Part shown: positions 13,803 through 21,528 of the stretch, in pieces
Layout of the letters: each line of letters begins with the position of its first letter
Numbering within the stretch: the first letter of the stretch is position 1
From: GCA-2688105 sp964499445
Lineage (GTDB): Bacteria; Chloroflexota; Dehalococcoidia; Dehalococcoidales; GCA-2688105
Reading direction: 5' to 3'
Assembly (NCBI GenBank): GCA_964499445.1
Contig: CAZCLE010000015.1
Span: 1 to 24,531, forward strand
Length of the DNA stretch: 24,531 nt
The notes under the pieces: generated by a model
Told to the model about the DNA's origin: nothing
Seen by the model: the letters and a program-made list of their open reading frames with translations, nothing else
The model's database searches: none
Program-made: the position numbers and the translations under genes

Positions 13803-15347
13803 TTAATGTCGGAAATGCCTCATACCGGTGAAAACCATAGCTATATTGTGCTCATCGGCTGCCTTAATTGAGTCCTCATCCCTTATGGAACCGCCCGGCT
13901 GAATAATAGCCGTTATCCCACCAGCCGCCGCCGCCGCCACCACATCGGGAAAGGGGAACATAGCATCTGAAGCCAGGACGCTGCCCACCGTCTTCTCGCC
14001 AGCCTTTTCCTTGGCTATCTGGGCACTGACAATCCGGCTGGGTTGTCCGGCTCCCATTCCCAGTAGGGTTTTGTCCTTAGCCAGCACAATAGCGTTTGAC
14101 TTCACATGCTTGACCACTCGCCAGGCAAAAAGCAGGTCTTCTACTTCAGCCTTGGTTGGCTCACGCCTGGTTACTGTCTTAAGGTTAACACTATCCTCAG
14201 GCAGAGAATCTGAACTCTGGACAAGGAAACCGCCCTTCACCCTGCGGAAATCAAGGTAGCCGGCTTGAGTTTTGCCATAATTCGGTGGTAGTTCTGCGGT
14301 AAGAATACGAAGATTTTCCTTACGCTTTAGTAATCCCAGAGCCTCAGCCTCATATTCAGGGGCGATGATAATTTCAAAAAAGGTTTTACTAATTTCCTCA
14401 GCCGCCGGCAGGTCAACGGCTCTATTGGAGGCGACAATGCCACCGAAGGCAGCTACCGGGTCGCCGCTAAAAGCCCGCCGATAGGCTTCAGCGATATCGT
14501 TATGGCTGGCCAGTCCACAAGGATTGGTATGCTTGATAATAGCTACCGTAGGTGCTGAGAAGTCGGTGACCACCCCCCAGGCAGCGTCGGCATCCAGGAT
14601 GTTATTGAAGGAAAGCTCCTTACCCCCTAGCTGTTTTGCCCAGGTGATACCGGCGTCCGGTTTTGCCCCTACCCTCTGCTCGGCATAGAAAGCTGCCGAC
14701 TGATGAGGGTTCTCGCCGTAACGGAGTCCGTAGCGCTTTTTCAAGGCTATGGTCATCTCCTCAGGGAAACCCTCGGCATCCTGTCTTAAGTACTGTGAAA
14801 TAGCCGTATCATAAATAGCTACATGCTGAAAAGCCTTCTGCGCCAGCCGCTTACGCTCGGCCTGGTCTATACCTCCCCCTTTCAATTTCTCCAGAACGGC
14901 AGGGTAGTCGGCGGGGTCAACCACCACGATGACGCTGGGGAAATTCTTGGCTGCCGCCCGAATCAGGGTTGGTCCACCAATATCAATATTTTCCAGTGCC
15001 TCATCAAGGGCAACCTTTTCTCTGGCTACCGTCTGGACGAAAGGGTAGAGATTGACTGCCACCAGGTCAATAGCGCCAATGTTATTCTCGGATAGCTGCG
15101 CCATATGCTCCGGCAGGTCACGTCTAGCCAGGATGCCACCGTAAATAACCGGGTGCAGGGTCTTTACTCTACCATCAAGAATCTCGGGAAAGCCGGTAAT
15201 TTCTGAGATACTTTTTACCGGCACTTTAGCTTCTGCCAGCGCCTTTTTGGTACCGCCGGTGCTGAATATTTCAAACCCCAACTGGCTTAGCTCTTGAGCA
15301 AAGTCGGTTACCCCAGCCTTGCCCGACACACTGATAATGGCTCGCAT
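13803..15347 (-). CDS. purH: Bifunctional AICAR formyltransferase / IMP cyclohydrolase PurH
   Basis: PurH catalyses the last two steps of de novo IMP synthesis: formylation of AICAR, then ring closure. The 514 residues are a typical length. The N-terminal MGS-like cyclohydrolase domain is seen in ISVSGKAGV, FEIFSTGGTKKAL, GRVKTLHPVIYGGILARRD and NLYPF. The transformylase domain shows RYGENPHQSAAFY, FNNILDADAAW, IKHTNPCGLAS, the SNAIVLAKD region, the GMGAGQPSR motif and the C-terminal MVFTGMRHFRH. GGAGG lies five bases before the ATG at 15347. The gene belongs with purF and purM upstream but is separated from them by an unrelated membrane protein gene and a palindromic element. Confidence 0.97.
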   Translation of the reverse strand: MRAIISVSGKAGVTDFAQELSQLGFEIFSTGGTKKALAEAKVPVKSISEITGFPEILDGRVKTLHPVIYGGILARRDLPEHMAQLSENNIGAIDLVAVNLYPFVQTVAREKVALDEALENIDIGGPTLIRAAAKNFPSVIVVVDPADYPAVLEKLKGGGIDQAERKRLAQKAFQHVAIYDTAISQYLRQDAEGFPEEMTIALKKRYGLRYGENPHQSAAFYAEQRVGAKPDAGITWAKQLGGKELSFNNILDADAAWGVVTDFSAPTVAIIKHTNPCGLASHNDIAEAYRRAFSGDPVAAFGGIVASNRAVDLPAAEEISKTFFEIIIAPEYEAEALGLLKRKENLRILTAELPPNYGKTQAGYLDFRRVKGGFLVQSSDSLPEDSVNLKTVTRREPTKAEVEDLLFAWRVVKHVKSNAIVLAKDKTLLGMGAGQPSRIVSAQIAKEKAGEKTVGSVLASDAMFPFPDVVAAAAAGGITAIIQPGGSIRDEDSIKAADEHNIAMVFTGMRHFRH

Positions 15348-15369
15348 AAACCCTCCAGTTACTAGGTTT

Positions 15370-15500
15370 TTTACTATCTAACCTCACCCCCTGTAGGATT
15401 TTATTTGGTAACCCTATCCCCTTTGTCCCCTTCCCCTTATTAAGGGGAAGGGGAAGATAGTTTCTTTAGAGGGGCTGCGCCCCTCTAAAACTCCCACTTA
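15370..15500 (-). repeat. Dispersed two-hairpin element, minus orientation, upstream of purH
   Basis: Read on the minus strand this has the same order as the other copies. Hairpin A is TTTAGAGGGGC-GCA-GCCCCTCTAAA (15465-15489). Hairpin B has 13-bp arms at 15427-15439 and 15441-15453. After an extra 25-base interruption comes the tail GGGGGTGAGGTTAGATAG (about 15373-15391). It lies between the unknown membrane protein gene and purH, within what would be the purine transcript. Confidence 0.82.
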
Positions 15501-15543
15501 TTAATTATAATTTCACTGTAAAACTTCTTACTTCTGACCAGTA

Positions 15544-16485
15544 TCAAACTACTTTTATAGTAATCGCTCTATATATAGACTCAATATTCTCGGCTTTTAT
15601 CCAGGTTCTTACTTGCCAATCACCTTTTTGCAGTGGCGTAATAGTCAACTCCGAAGCAAAAAGATAATGCGTATCACCCTGAACCTCCTCTACATTGTAC
15701 CGTACTATCTGCACCTTTTCGTCTCGATAAATCTGGTAGCCATCACTCTTCTCGATTATGAACTCTTGAGGAAAAATAAAACCCACCTCCACTCTCTTGG
15801 CCATACGCTTTTCAAAATTTACAAATGATATCTTGAGGGGCAGCTTTTCATTGGCTTTCAAAGTCTTGGCAAATGATTCATCTTTGATAGCCGTGCCATC
15901 TAAGTATGTGCTAACTCTCTCTAAAAAATACTGTGCTGTTGTCGCCCCGACTTTCGCCAATATTCCTGATAGCAAACCTGTAATCTGTTCGGTATCACGT
16001 CGCTCGTCAGCATCAATGGCAGCTTTTGCTTCAAACATTATGCCCATTGTCCGCCACATAACATATATGGCATATACAAACGCTGCTACACTTATCACTA
16101 CGACAAGTTTATAGATTCCTCCCGCAAACACGAGGGCCACAAACACCCCGCAAAGCGCAATTATAATTGATATAAATAGTCTGGCGACTAGCTTTTTGGG
16201 ATTCAGGTAGGATAGTTTTGACTTAGCTGCTTTCTCAATGGATTTGAGTTCATCTAGACTTCTTTGCACTGCTGTTACATCTATATTACCTGCTTCACCT
16301 GCTTCCGCCATCTGCTTAATTTTGTCCTGGATGTTCTTCTCGGCCTGAGACCTTTCACTCTCGTATTGAGAGGCCAAATTCGCTATTCCCTTTTGAAAGA
16401 CTGAAAGTAAAATTGCCACAACAGGCACTGTAAGACCCAGCATCGTAAGTATTAAGAACCCAAATAATTTAATGCCCTCATCCAT
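15544..16485 (-). CDS. Unknown membrane protein with coiled coil
   Basis: I do not recognise this 313-residue protein. Residues 7-31 are a hydrophobic helix. Residues 38-92 are a charged helical stretch likely to form a coiled coil (SQYESERSQAEKNIQDKIKQ onward). Residues 101-121 and 124-145 are two more membrane helices. The remaining 165 residues form a soluble domain with alternating beta-type segments (LKISFVNFEKRMAKRVEVGF, QIVRYNVEEVQ). AAGGAGGG lies six bases before the ATG at 16485. It interrupts the purF-purM-purH order, and its DNA is visibly more AT-rich than its neighbours, so it may be a later insertion. The 150 bp upstream (16486-16635) is AT-rich with T-runs and no other gene. 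Confidence 0.82.
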   Translation of the reverse strand: MDEGIKLFGFLILTMLGLTVPVVAILLSVFQKGIANLASQYESERSQAEKNIQDKIKQMAEAGEAGNIDVTAVQRSLDELKSIEKAAKSKLSYLNPKKLVARLFISIIIALCGVFVALVFAGGIYKLVVVISVAAFVYAIYVMWRTMGIMFEAKAAIDADERRDTEQITGLLSGILAKVGATTAQYFLERVSTYLDGTAIKDESFAKTLKANEKLPLKISFVNFEKRMAKRVEVGFIFPQEFIIEKSDGYQIYRDEKVQIVRYNVEEVQGDTHYLFASELTITPLQKGDWQVRTWIKAENIESIYRAITIKVV

Positions 16486-16635
16486 TTGTGTCCCTCCTTA
16501 CAACCCTCAAAATCACTGTTGAACCTAAACCACTTAACATAACTCTAAAAACAAATCTCACGCTCAATTAGCTTCGAATTGTTCCCCCCATTTTTTTACC
16601 ATTTTTTAGCTTCTTATTATTTAAAAACAATTCCT

Positions 16636-17643
16636 TTAGTCTATAACCACTCTTGCCTCTCCCGCCTGCTCTATCACTTTACCAATAACTTTAGCCTCAG
16701 GTAGTGCGTTGGTGAGCTGGTCAACATCGTCGGGCGCACAAATGACTGCCATACCGATACCCATATTAAACACGCGGTACATCTCGTTTCGGGCAACATT
16801 GCCCTGCTGCTGAATAAGTTGAAAAATAGGGGGTACCGTCCATGTCTGGCTATTAAATCGTGCGGTTACGCCCTGGGGCAGAACCCGGGGCACATTACCC
16901 TCTAAGCCACCGCCAGTAATATGCGCCAGACCCTTGATTATGGGCAGTAACGGTTTCAACTGGTGATAGTAGCAACGGTGGGGTTCCAGAAGTGTCTCAC
17001 CCAGGGTTCGGCCTAGTTCAGGGTAATATGTAACTAACGCCGATTTAGTTTCACCAAAAATCTTGCGCACTAGAGAATAGCCGTTGGTATGTAGTCCACT
17101 GGAGGGTAAGCCGATAATGGCATCACCAGCCACTATTGTCTTGCCCATGATAATCTTCTCTTTCTCCACTACACCGATTATGAAGCCTGCCAGGTCATAG
17201 TCCTTACCAGTATATAGCCCGGGCATCTCGGCGGTTTCCCCGCCGATAAGGGCACAGCCAACCTCACGGCAGGCTTTGGCTAACCCTTGAGCAATAGCCT
17301 CCACCTGTTCTGGCACCAGCCTGCCCATAGCTATGTAATCGAGGAAGAAGAGTGGCTCAGCACCACAGGTTAATATGTCGTTAACACAGTGATTGACTAT
17401 GTCAATACCGATAGTATCGTGCTTGGCTAGAGCCGAAGCCAGCTTCAGCTTGGTGCCTACCCCGTCAACACTGGATACCAGGACCGGCTGCTTAAACCCC
17501 TTAAATTCAAAAAGCCCTCCAAAGAACCCGACACCACTCAAGACCTCGGGGCGGAGGGTTGACCGGGCATGCTTTCCAATCAACTCCTTGACTTTAGTGG
17601 CGGCATCAATATTAACACCAGCTTTAGCATAGGTTTCCTTAAT
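16636..17643 (-). CDS. purM: Phosphoribosylformylglycinamidine cyclo-ligase PurM (apparent AUU start)
   Basis: PurM makes aminoimidazole ribonucleotide from FGAM with ATP, step five of purine synthesis. Landmarks are SGVGFFGGLFE, SSVDGVGTKL, the HCVNDILTCGAEPLFF segment, LIGGETAEMPGLY, GLPSSGLHTNGYSLVR and HITGGGLEGNVPRVL. The conserved N-terminal segment TYAKAGVNIDAATKVKELI lies upstream of the first conventional start codon (TTG at 17583), and no ATG, GTG or TTG exists between it and the in-frame TAG before it. An AGGAGG site (17652-17657) stands eight bases before an ATT codon at 17643. Starting there gives 335 residues and a complete PurM. AUU is a rare but known start codon (E. coli infC). 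If the TTG is used instead, 20 conserved residues are lost. Confidence 0.9.
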   Translation of the reverse strand: MKETYAKAGVNIDAATKVKELIGKHARSTLRPEVLSGVGFFGGLFEFKGFKQPVLVSSVDGVGTKLKLASALAKHDTIGIDIVNHCVNDILTCGAEPLFFLDYIAMGRLVPEQVEAIAQGLAKACREVGCALIGGETAEMPGLYTGKDYDLAGFIIGVVEKEKIIMGKTIVAGDAIIGLPSSGLHTNGYSLVRKIFGETKSALVTYYPELGRTLGETLLEPHRCYYHQLKPLLPIIKGLAHITGGGLEGNVPRVLPQGVTARFNSQTWTVPPIFQLIQQQGNVARNEMYRVFNMGIGMAVICAPDDVDQLTNALPEAKVIGKVIEQAGEARVVID

Positions 17644-17651
17644 CTGACTTG

Positions 17652-17657
17652 CCTCCT
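17652..17657 (-). promoter_or_regulatory. Ribosome binding site deciding the purM start
   Basis: A consensus AGGAGG on the minus strand lies eight bases before the ATT codon at 17643-17641. The alternative TTG at 17583 has no comparable site. This supports AUU initiation. Confidence 0.75.
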
Positions 17658-17731
17658 ATGAAAATAAAAATGTCCTTCCCTTTTAGATTACCAGAGCCAG
17701 GCTTCACCTGCAAATGAAAGGAAGGCTGAGC

Positions 17732-19147
17732 TTATCGCTGCTTCAAAGGGGTTCTTCCACCAGTCGGCATGGTCTCCAGTGTCAGCTTGTCCATCTCGAG
17801 CTGCACCGGTATGGGGTAATCACCGGTGAAACAGGCCATACAAAAAATATCCTTAGGCAGAGCCACCGCTTTAATCAGTCCGTCAATACTCAGATAGCCT
17901 AGTGAATCGGCCCCAATAAAATCCCTAACTTCGGGTATAGTTTTTTTGGCGGCAATCAGCTCCCAGCGGGTAGCCATATCAACACCGAAGAAACAGGGGT
18001 AGCGGAGGGGTGGGGCACAGATACGCATATGCACCTCTTTAGCTCCTGCCCTCCTTAGTAACCCCACTACTTTGGGGGTAGTTGTACCGCGGACAATGCT
18101 GTCATCAACCACCACCACCCGCTTGCCATCCAGTATATAGGGCAATGGGTTAAATTTTAGTTTAACGCCCAGGTCTCTGATTCTCTGGTCAGGTTCAATA
18201 AAGGTGCGTCCCACATAGCGGTTCTTAAGCAACCCTTCACATAGGGGTATATCTGACTGGCGGGAATAACCGATGCCAGCGGCGGTAGCTGAATCAGGCA
18301 CACCCATAACCAAATCAGCAGCTACCGGGTGCTCCTGTGCCAGTCCGGCTCCCATAGCCTGCCGTGCCAGGTAGAGCAGCCGACCATTAATCACCGAATC
18401 AGGGCGGGCAAAGTAGATATACTCAAAGATACATAGTGCCCTTCTCTCGGTCTCTTCTTGGTAACTATCAATGCCATTCTCAGTAATAGAAACTATCTCA
18501 CCGGGCTCAATCTCCCTCATAAAGGTGGCGCCAATATGGTCGAGGGCGCAACTCTCCGAAGCTATAACATAGCCACCGTTAATAGCTCCCAGGCATAGAG
18601 GGCGCACACCAAAGGGGTCACGAACTCCAAACAACTTGTGGTTAGTCAAAATGGTTAGTGAATATGCCCCTTGAAGCCGGTGCATGGCATATCTTATCTT
18701 GTCTACCCAGTCTTTCTCATGGGAGGAAAGGACAAGATTAGCGATAACCTCGGTATCGGTGGAGGTGCGGAAGGTATAGCCCTGGTCAGTGAGTTCTTCA
18801 CGCAGGTGCTCAGCATTAACGATATTCCCGTTGTGGGCTATGGCCAGGCTATGTGAACCTCTGCCGACTACGATAGGCTGAGTATTAGTTACTCGGCTGG
18901 AACCTCTAGTAGAATAGCGGGTGTGACCGATGGCAATGTCCCCGGTGAGCTGAGATAACGCGTCCTCGCTAAATACCTGGGAGACCAGCCCCATCTTGGC
19001 ATAAACCCGGAGCTTTTTGCCGTCAGTGGTAGCAATGCCAGCACTCTCTTGACCACGGTGCTGGAGGGCGAACAAAGCAAAAAAGGTAAGCCGAGCTACA
19101 TCCTCATTAGGAGCATAAACACCAAAAATGCCGCAAGACTCGTGCAA
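17732..19147 (-). CDS. purF: Amidophosphoribosyltransferase PurF
   Basis: PurF commits PRPP to purine synthesis by transferring the glutamine amide nitrogen to form phosphoribosylamine. The 471 residues include the short N-terminal propeptide before the nucleophilic Cys5 (HESCGIFGVY), the Ntn glutaminase motifs LQHRGQESAGIA, GHTRYSTRG and AHNGN, and the PRPP-binding site VVVVDDSIVRGTT. The CACFTGDYP segment near the C terminus may contribute to an Fe-S-type cysteine set. The start is a TTG at 19147 with AAGAGG nine bases upstream; no ATG lies nearby in frame. It is the first gene of the purine block, with a good promoter in the gap before it, and purM follows 88 bp later. Confidence 0.96.
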   Translation of the reverse strand: MHESCGIFGVYAPNEDVARLTFFALFALQHRGQESAGIATTDGKKLRVYAKMGLVSQVFSEDALSQLTGDIAIGHTRYSTRGSSRVTNTQPIVVGRGSHSLAIAHNGNIVNAEHLREELTDQGYTFRTSTDTEVIANLVLSSHEKDWVDKIRYAMHRLQGAYSLTILTNHKLFGVRDPFGVRPLCLGAINGGYVIASESCALDHIGATFMREIEPGEIVSITENGIDSYQEETERRALCIFEYIYFARPDSVINGRLLYLARQAMGAGLAQEHPVAADLVMGVPDSATAAGIGYSRQSDIPLCEGLLKNRYVGRTFIEPDQRIRDLGVKLKFNPLPYILDGKRVVVVDDSIVRGTTTPKVVGLLRRAGAKEVHMRICAPPLRYPCFFGVDMATRWELIAAKKTIPEVRDFIGADSLGYLSIDGLIKAVALPKDIFCMACFTGDYPIPVQLEMDKLTLETMPTGGRTPLKQR

Positions 19148-19190
19148 GTTTGCCTGCCTCTTAATTTTGCTCGACTAACCTTATATATTA

Positions 19191-19220
19191 ATTATAAACT
19201 ATTTTCTATTTATAGGTCAA
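19191..19220 (-). promoter_or_regulatory. Promoter of the purF-purM block
   Basis: On the minus strand: TTGACC (19215-19220), an 18-base spacer and a perfect TATAAT (19191-19196), in very AT-rich DNA. The predicted start near 19184 leaves a leader of about 37 bases before purF. No purine riboswitch-like fold could be seen in that short leader. Confidence 0.75.
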
Positions 19221-19236
19221 TTTATAGTAACTTGTT

Positions 19237-20001
19237 TTAACCGCTAATTTGGGCGTGGGATTTCAGCCAGTCGATAACGATAGTAATCGCTCTATTATTC
19301 TGTCGCAGCCGGTGTCCAGCTCCGTCAACTATAGATATCTGCTTGGGCTCCCCGGCTTTCTGGTATAACCTGAGGGCATGACTTACCTCTACTACCTCAT
19401 CCTTACTGCCGTGCACCAGTAGCAGTGGTCTGGGGGCAATTCCAGCCACATATTTAATCGGGCTAGCCAGCCTGAAGCCGTTAAACCACTCTTCAGCCGA
19501 CGGGGGAAAATCCTTATCCCTGATGGCGCCAATGCGGCGAAAGTGGTCAATGAGAGACGAGGGCTCGTCACCCTGGGTAAGGAAAGTAAATTCGGCTGGG
19601 CTGGCACAGGCGACAACAGATGATACCCGACTTTCCTGGGCGGCCACATATATTGCGACCGCCGCCCCACCGCTAAAGCCAAGCAGCGACAGACGTGACC
19701 TATCTACCTCAGGCAAAGGGCATAAGTAATCAATGGCTGCCTTTAAGTCCCTAGTCCAGCCCAAGATGTCAAGATTTCCGCCACTAGCTCCAGTCCCCCT
19801 GAAGTTGAAAATAAATACGGCAAAACCCTGGCGACAGATTTTTTCCGCCAGCAAACGGTAGCCTCTATCTCTGGGGTCACGGTGCTCAGCCGGGATGCCG
19901 TGGCAGACGCACACCGTGGGGTATGGGGTTTGGTCACCGGGCAGGTAAAGCTGACCAGCAATGTTTAAGCCATCTACTTCCAGAACCACTTTCCTGACCA
20001 T
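19237..20001 (-). CDS. Alpha/beta hydrolase
   Basis: This 254-residue alpha/beta-hydrolase-fold enzyme resembles small serine hydrolases of the dienelactone hydrolase / acyl-peptidase type. It shows the oxyanion region CHGIPAEH near residue 34, FRGTGASGG near 68, and the nucleophile elbow GFSGGAA (Ser about 110). The acid residue is in LVHGSKDEVV (Asp about 216) and the catalytic histidine in DGAGHRLR (about 236). There is no signal peptide, so it is cytoplasmic. The substrate cannot be inferred. It begins two bases after the end of tlyA, with only a weak ribosome binding site, and is probably translated from the tlyA message. Confidence 0.88.
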   Translation of the reverse strand: MVRKVVLEVDGLNIAGQLYLPGDQTPYPTVCVCHGIPAEHRDPRDRGYRLLAEKICRQGFAVFIFNFRGTGASGGNLDILGWTRDLKAAIDYLCPLPEVDRSRLSLLGFSGGAAVAIYVAAQESRVSSVVACASPAEFTFLTQGDEPSSLIDHFRRIGAIRDKDFPPSAEEWFNGFRLASPIKYVAGIAPRPLLLVHGSKDEVVEVSHALRLYQKAGEPKQISIVDGAGHRLRQNNRAITIVIDWLKSHAQISG

Positions 20002-20003
20002 TC

Positions 20004-20729
20004 TTATTTCAATCTCAATAGGACAAAGAACTCCTTGTTCCCGGAAGCGCCGGGGATTGGTGACGCTACCAGCCCCTTCAGCCTGAAGCCATGCTCTGTG
20101 AGCCAGGCAATAAACCGTCCCAGAACCCGGGCATGCACTGCGGGCTGTTTAATCACTCCCCCCTTACCCACCTCCTCCCTCCTGGCTTCAAACTGGGGCT
20201 TGATGAGCACAATGATATCGCCATTGTCTTTTAGCAGATTAGCCACCGACGGGAGCACCTTCTCTACCGAGATAAAGGCCAAATCTAGGGTAGCCAAATC
20301 CACCTTTTCCGGCAGGGGGATGGGGTAGCGGGCGTTCACCCGTTCCATTACCACCACTCGTGAATCCTGCCTCAGGCGGTAGTCCAGCTGACCATAGCCG
20401 ACATCAATAGCATAAACCCGGGATGCCCCTCGCTGGAGCAGGCAGTCGGTGAAACCGCCGGTTGATGCCCCAATATCAGCTACCACCTTGGTGGTAACAT
20501 CAATCTGGAACTGGTCAAGGGCATAGTCAAGCTTAATGCCACCACGGCTAACAAAAGGAGGCGGCTCATGTATAGTAATTGCCGCCTCGTCGCTTACCAA
20601 TGTTCCCGGCTTGATACCGGCTTTCCCTTCCACCACCACCTCCCCCGCCATAATTAAGGCTTGTGCCTTGGCCCGGCTCTCCACCAGCCCCCGCTCTACG
20701 AGTAAGCTATCAATTCGCCGCTTGGTCAT
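20004..20729 (-). CDS. tlyA: TlyA family rRNA 2'-O-methyltransferase
   Basis: TlyA methylates ribose positions of 16S and/or 23S rRNA (C1409 and C1920 in E. coli numbering in known examples). The 241 residues comprise an S4 RNA-binding domain (RIDSLLVERGLVESRAKAQ, about 4-60) and an RrmJ/FtsJ-type Rossmann methyltransferase. The SAM motif is DIGASTGGFTDCLLQRGA near residue 85. The catalytic residues appear in SRGGIKLDYAL, TLDLAFISV, VLIKPQFEA and KEFFVLL (K-D-K-E set). A TAGAAT box seven bases before the ATG and no Shine-Dalgarno sequence suggest a leaderless message, though no convincing -35 is seen. The upstream region contains copy 1 of the 37-bp repeat. Confidence 0.93.
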   Translation of the reverse strand: MTKRRIDSLLVERGLVESRAKAQALIMAGEVVVEGKAGIKPGTLVSDEAAITIHEPPPFVSRGGIKLDYALDQFQIDVTTKVVADIGASTGGFTDCLLQRGASRVYAIDVGYGQLDYRLRQDSRVVVMERVNARYPIPLPEKVDLATLDLAFISVEKVLPSVANLLKDNGDIIVLIKPQFEARREEVGKGGVIKQPAVHARVLGRFIAWLTEHGFRLKGLVASPIPGASGNKEFFVLLRLK

Positions 20730-20748
20730 GGCTTATATTCTACCACGA

Positions 20749-20785
20749 CACGAACATCGGGATGTCTGATTTCTTGTACTTACGA
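20749..20785 (+). repeat. 37-bp direct repeat, copy 1
   Basis: Identical over 37 bases to 21433-21469. It starts CACGAACATCGGGATGTC and contains the small palindrome ACATC-GG-GATGT. It lies between tlyA and the antitoxin promoter and marks the left edge of the toxin-antitoxin cassette. Confidence 0.92.
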
Positions 20786-20826
20786 TTATCCGAGTGGGGA
20801 AGAGGCTAGAATATTGTATTAGGGCA

Positions 20827-20855
20827 TTGACATCATAGGCTATGTTAGGTATGAT
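20827..20855 (+). promoter_or_regulatory. Toxin-antitoxin promoter
   Basis: TTGACA (20827-20832), a 17-base spacer and TATGAT (20850-20855). It is about 33 bp upstream of the antitoxin start, with an AT-rich symmetric stretch (TATAATATATATA) after the -10 box that could bind the antitoxin. Confidence 0.8.
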
Positions 20856-20887
20856 TATAATATATATAGCCAATATGGAGGAATTTA

Positions 20888-21136
20888 ATGCCGAGCACAG
20901 CTAACAGGTCAAGATATTTTCTAGATGTAGAACCAGAATTACGCAACCGCTTCAAGGCTTTCGCGGCTTTGCAGGGTAAGACTATGAAGGAATGGCTAAC
21001 CGAGGCTATAATTGCTAAGCTAGAGGATGAAATTGACGCATCGGAAGGTCTGGCAGCTTTGGCTGACACTGAAGGCTCAATGTCATTGGAAGCCTATCTT
21101 GAATCGCGTAAAGACAGGGATAGCCAATCCGAGTAA
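20888..21136 (+). CDS. CopG-like ribbon-helix-helix antitoxin
   Basis: This 82-residue protein has an N-terminal ribbon-helix-helix: a beta strand RYFLDVEPEL, then helices FKAFAALQGKTMKEWLTEAI and onward to about residue 47. The acidic C-terminal tail (ASEGLAALADTEGSMSLEAY to RDSQSE) is likely to wrap and neutralise the toxin. GGAGG lies six bases before the ATG. Its stop codon overlaps the toxin start (TAATG), the usual tight coupling in type II systems. The DNA-binding domain predicts autoregulation of the promoter just upstream. Confidence 0.9.
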   Translation: MPSTANRSRYFLDVEPELRNRFKAFAALQGKTMKEWLTEAIIAKLEDEIDASEGLAALADTEGSMSLEAYLESRKDRDSQSE

Positions 21137-21393
21137 TGTATAAGATAGAACTAAGGCGGAAGGCTAAAAGTTCCTTAGATAAACTGCCCAAAGGTGATTT
21201 CGATGCAGTTTTAGATTCGGTAAAGGGTTTAGCAAATACACCGAGGCCAAAAGGCGTCGAAAAAATTAAGAGTGCCGGCTTGTGGCGGGTTAGGCAGGGA
21301 GACTACCGGATAGTTTACAGCATTGATGGTAGTCAAAAAACCGTAACGATTTTGCGCATTGGACACCGCAAGGAAATATACGGGTCGTTTTGA
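21136..21393 (+). CDS. RelE/ParE superfamily toxin
   Basis: This 85-residue protein has the RelE/ParE fold: MYKIELRRKAKSSLDKLP at the N terminus, a central KSAGLWRVRQGDYRIVYSID and the C-terminal VTILRIGHRKEIYG. The WRVRQGDYRIVY segment and the arginine and histidine near the end (RIGHRKEIY) match the catalytic surface of RelE-like mRNA interferases. The ParE (gyrase poison) branch shares the fold, so the target is not certain. The start overlaps the antitoxin stop by one base. The pair lies between identical 37-bp direct repeats. Confidence 0.9.
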   Translation: MYKIELRRKAKSSLDKLPKGDFDAVLDSVKGLANTPRPKGVEKIKSAGLWRVRQGDYRIVYSIDGSQKTVTILRIGHRKEIYGSF

Positions 21394-21432
21394 TTTGGAG
21401 ATTAAGTTATGAAAGCCGCTGTTTTTTAACGG

Positions 21433-21469
21433 CACGAACATCGGGATGTCTGATTTCTTGTACTTACGA
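21433..21469 (+). repeat. 37-bp direct repeat, copy 2
   Basis: Exact second copy of 20749-20785, 40 bp after the toxin stop. Together the copies bracket a cassette of about 0.7 kb holding only the toxin-antitoxin pair. Confidence 0.92.
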
Positions 21470-21528
21470 ATACCCTTCCGGTAAGGAGTCTCTCAGCATT
21501 CTACCTCGGAAACGCTTCCATACTTAAT

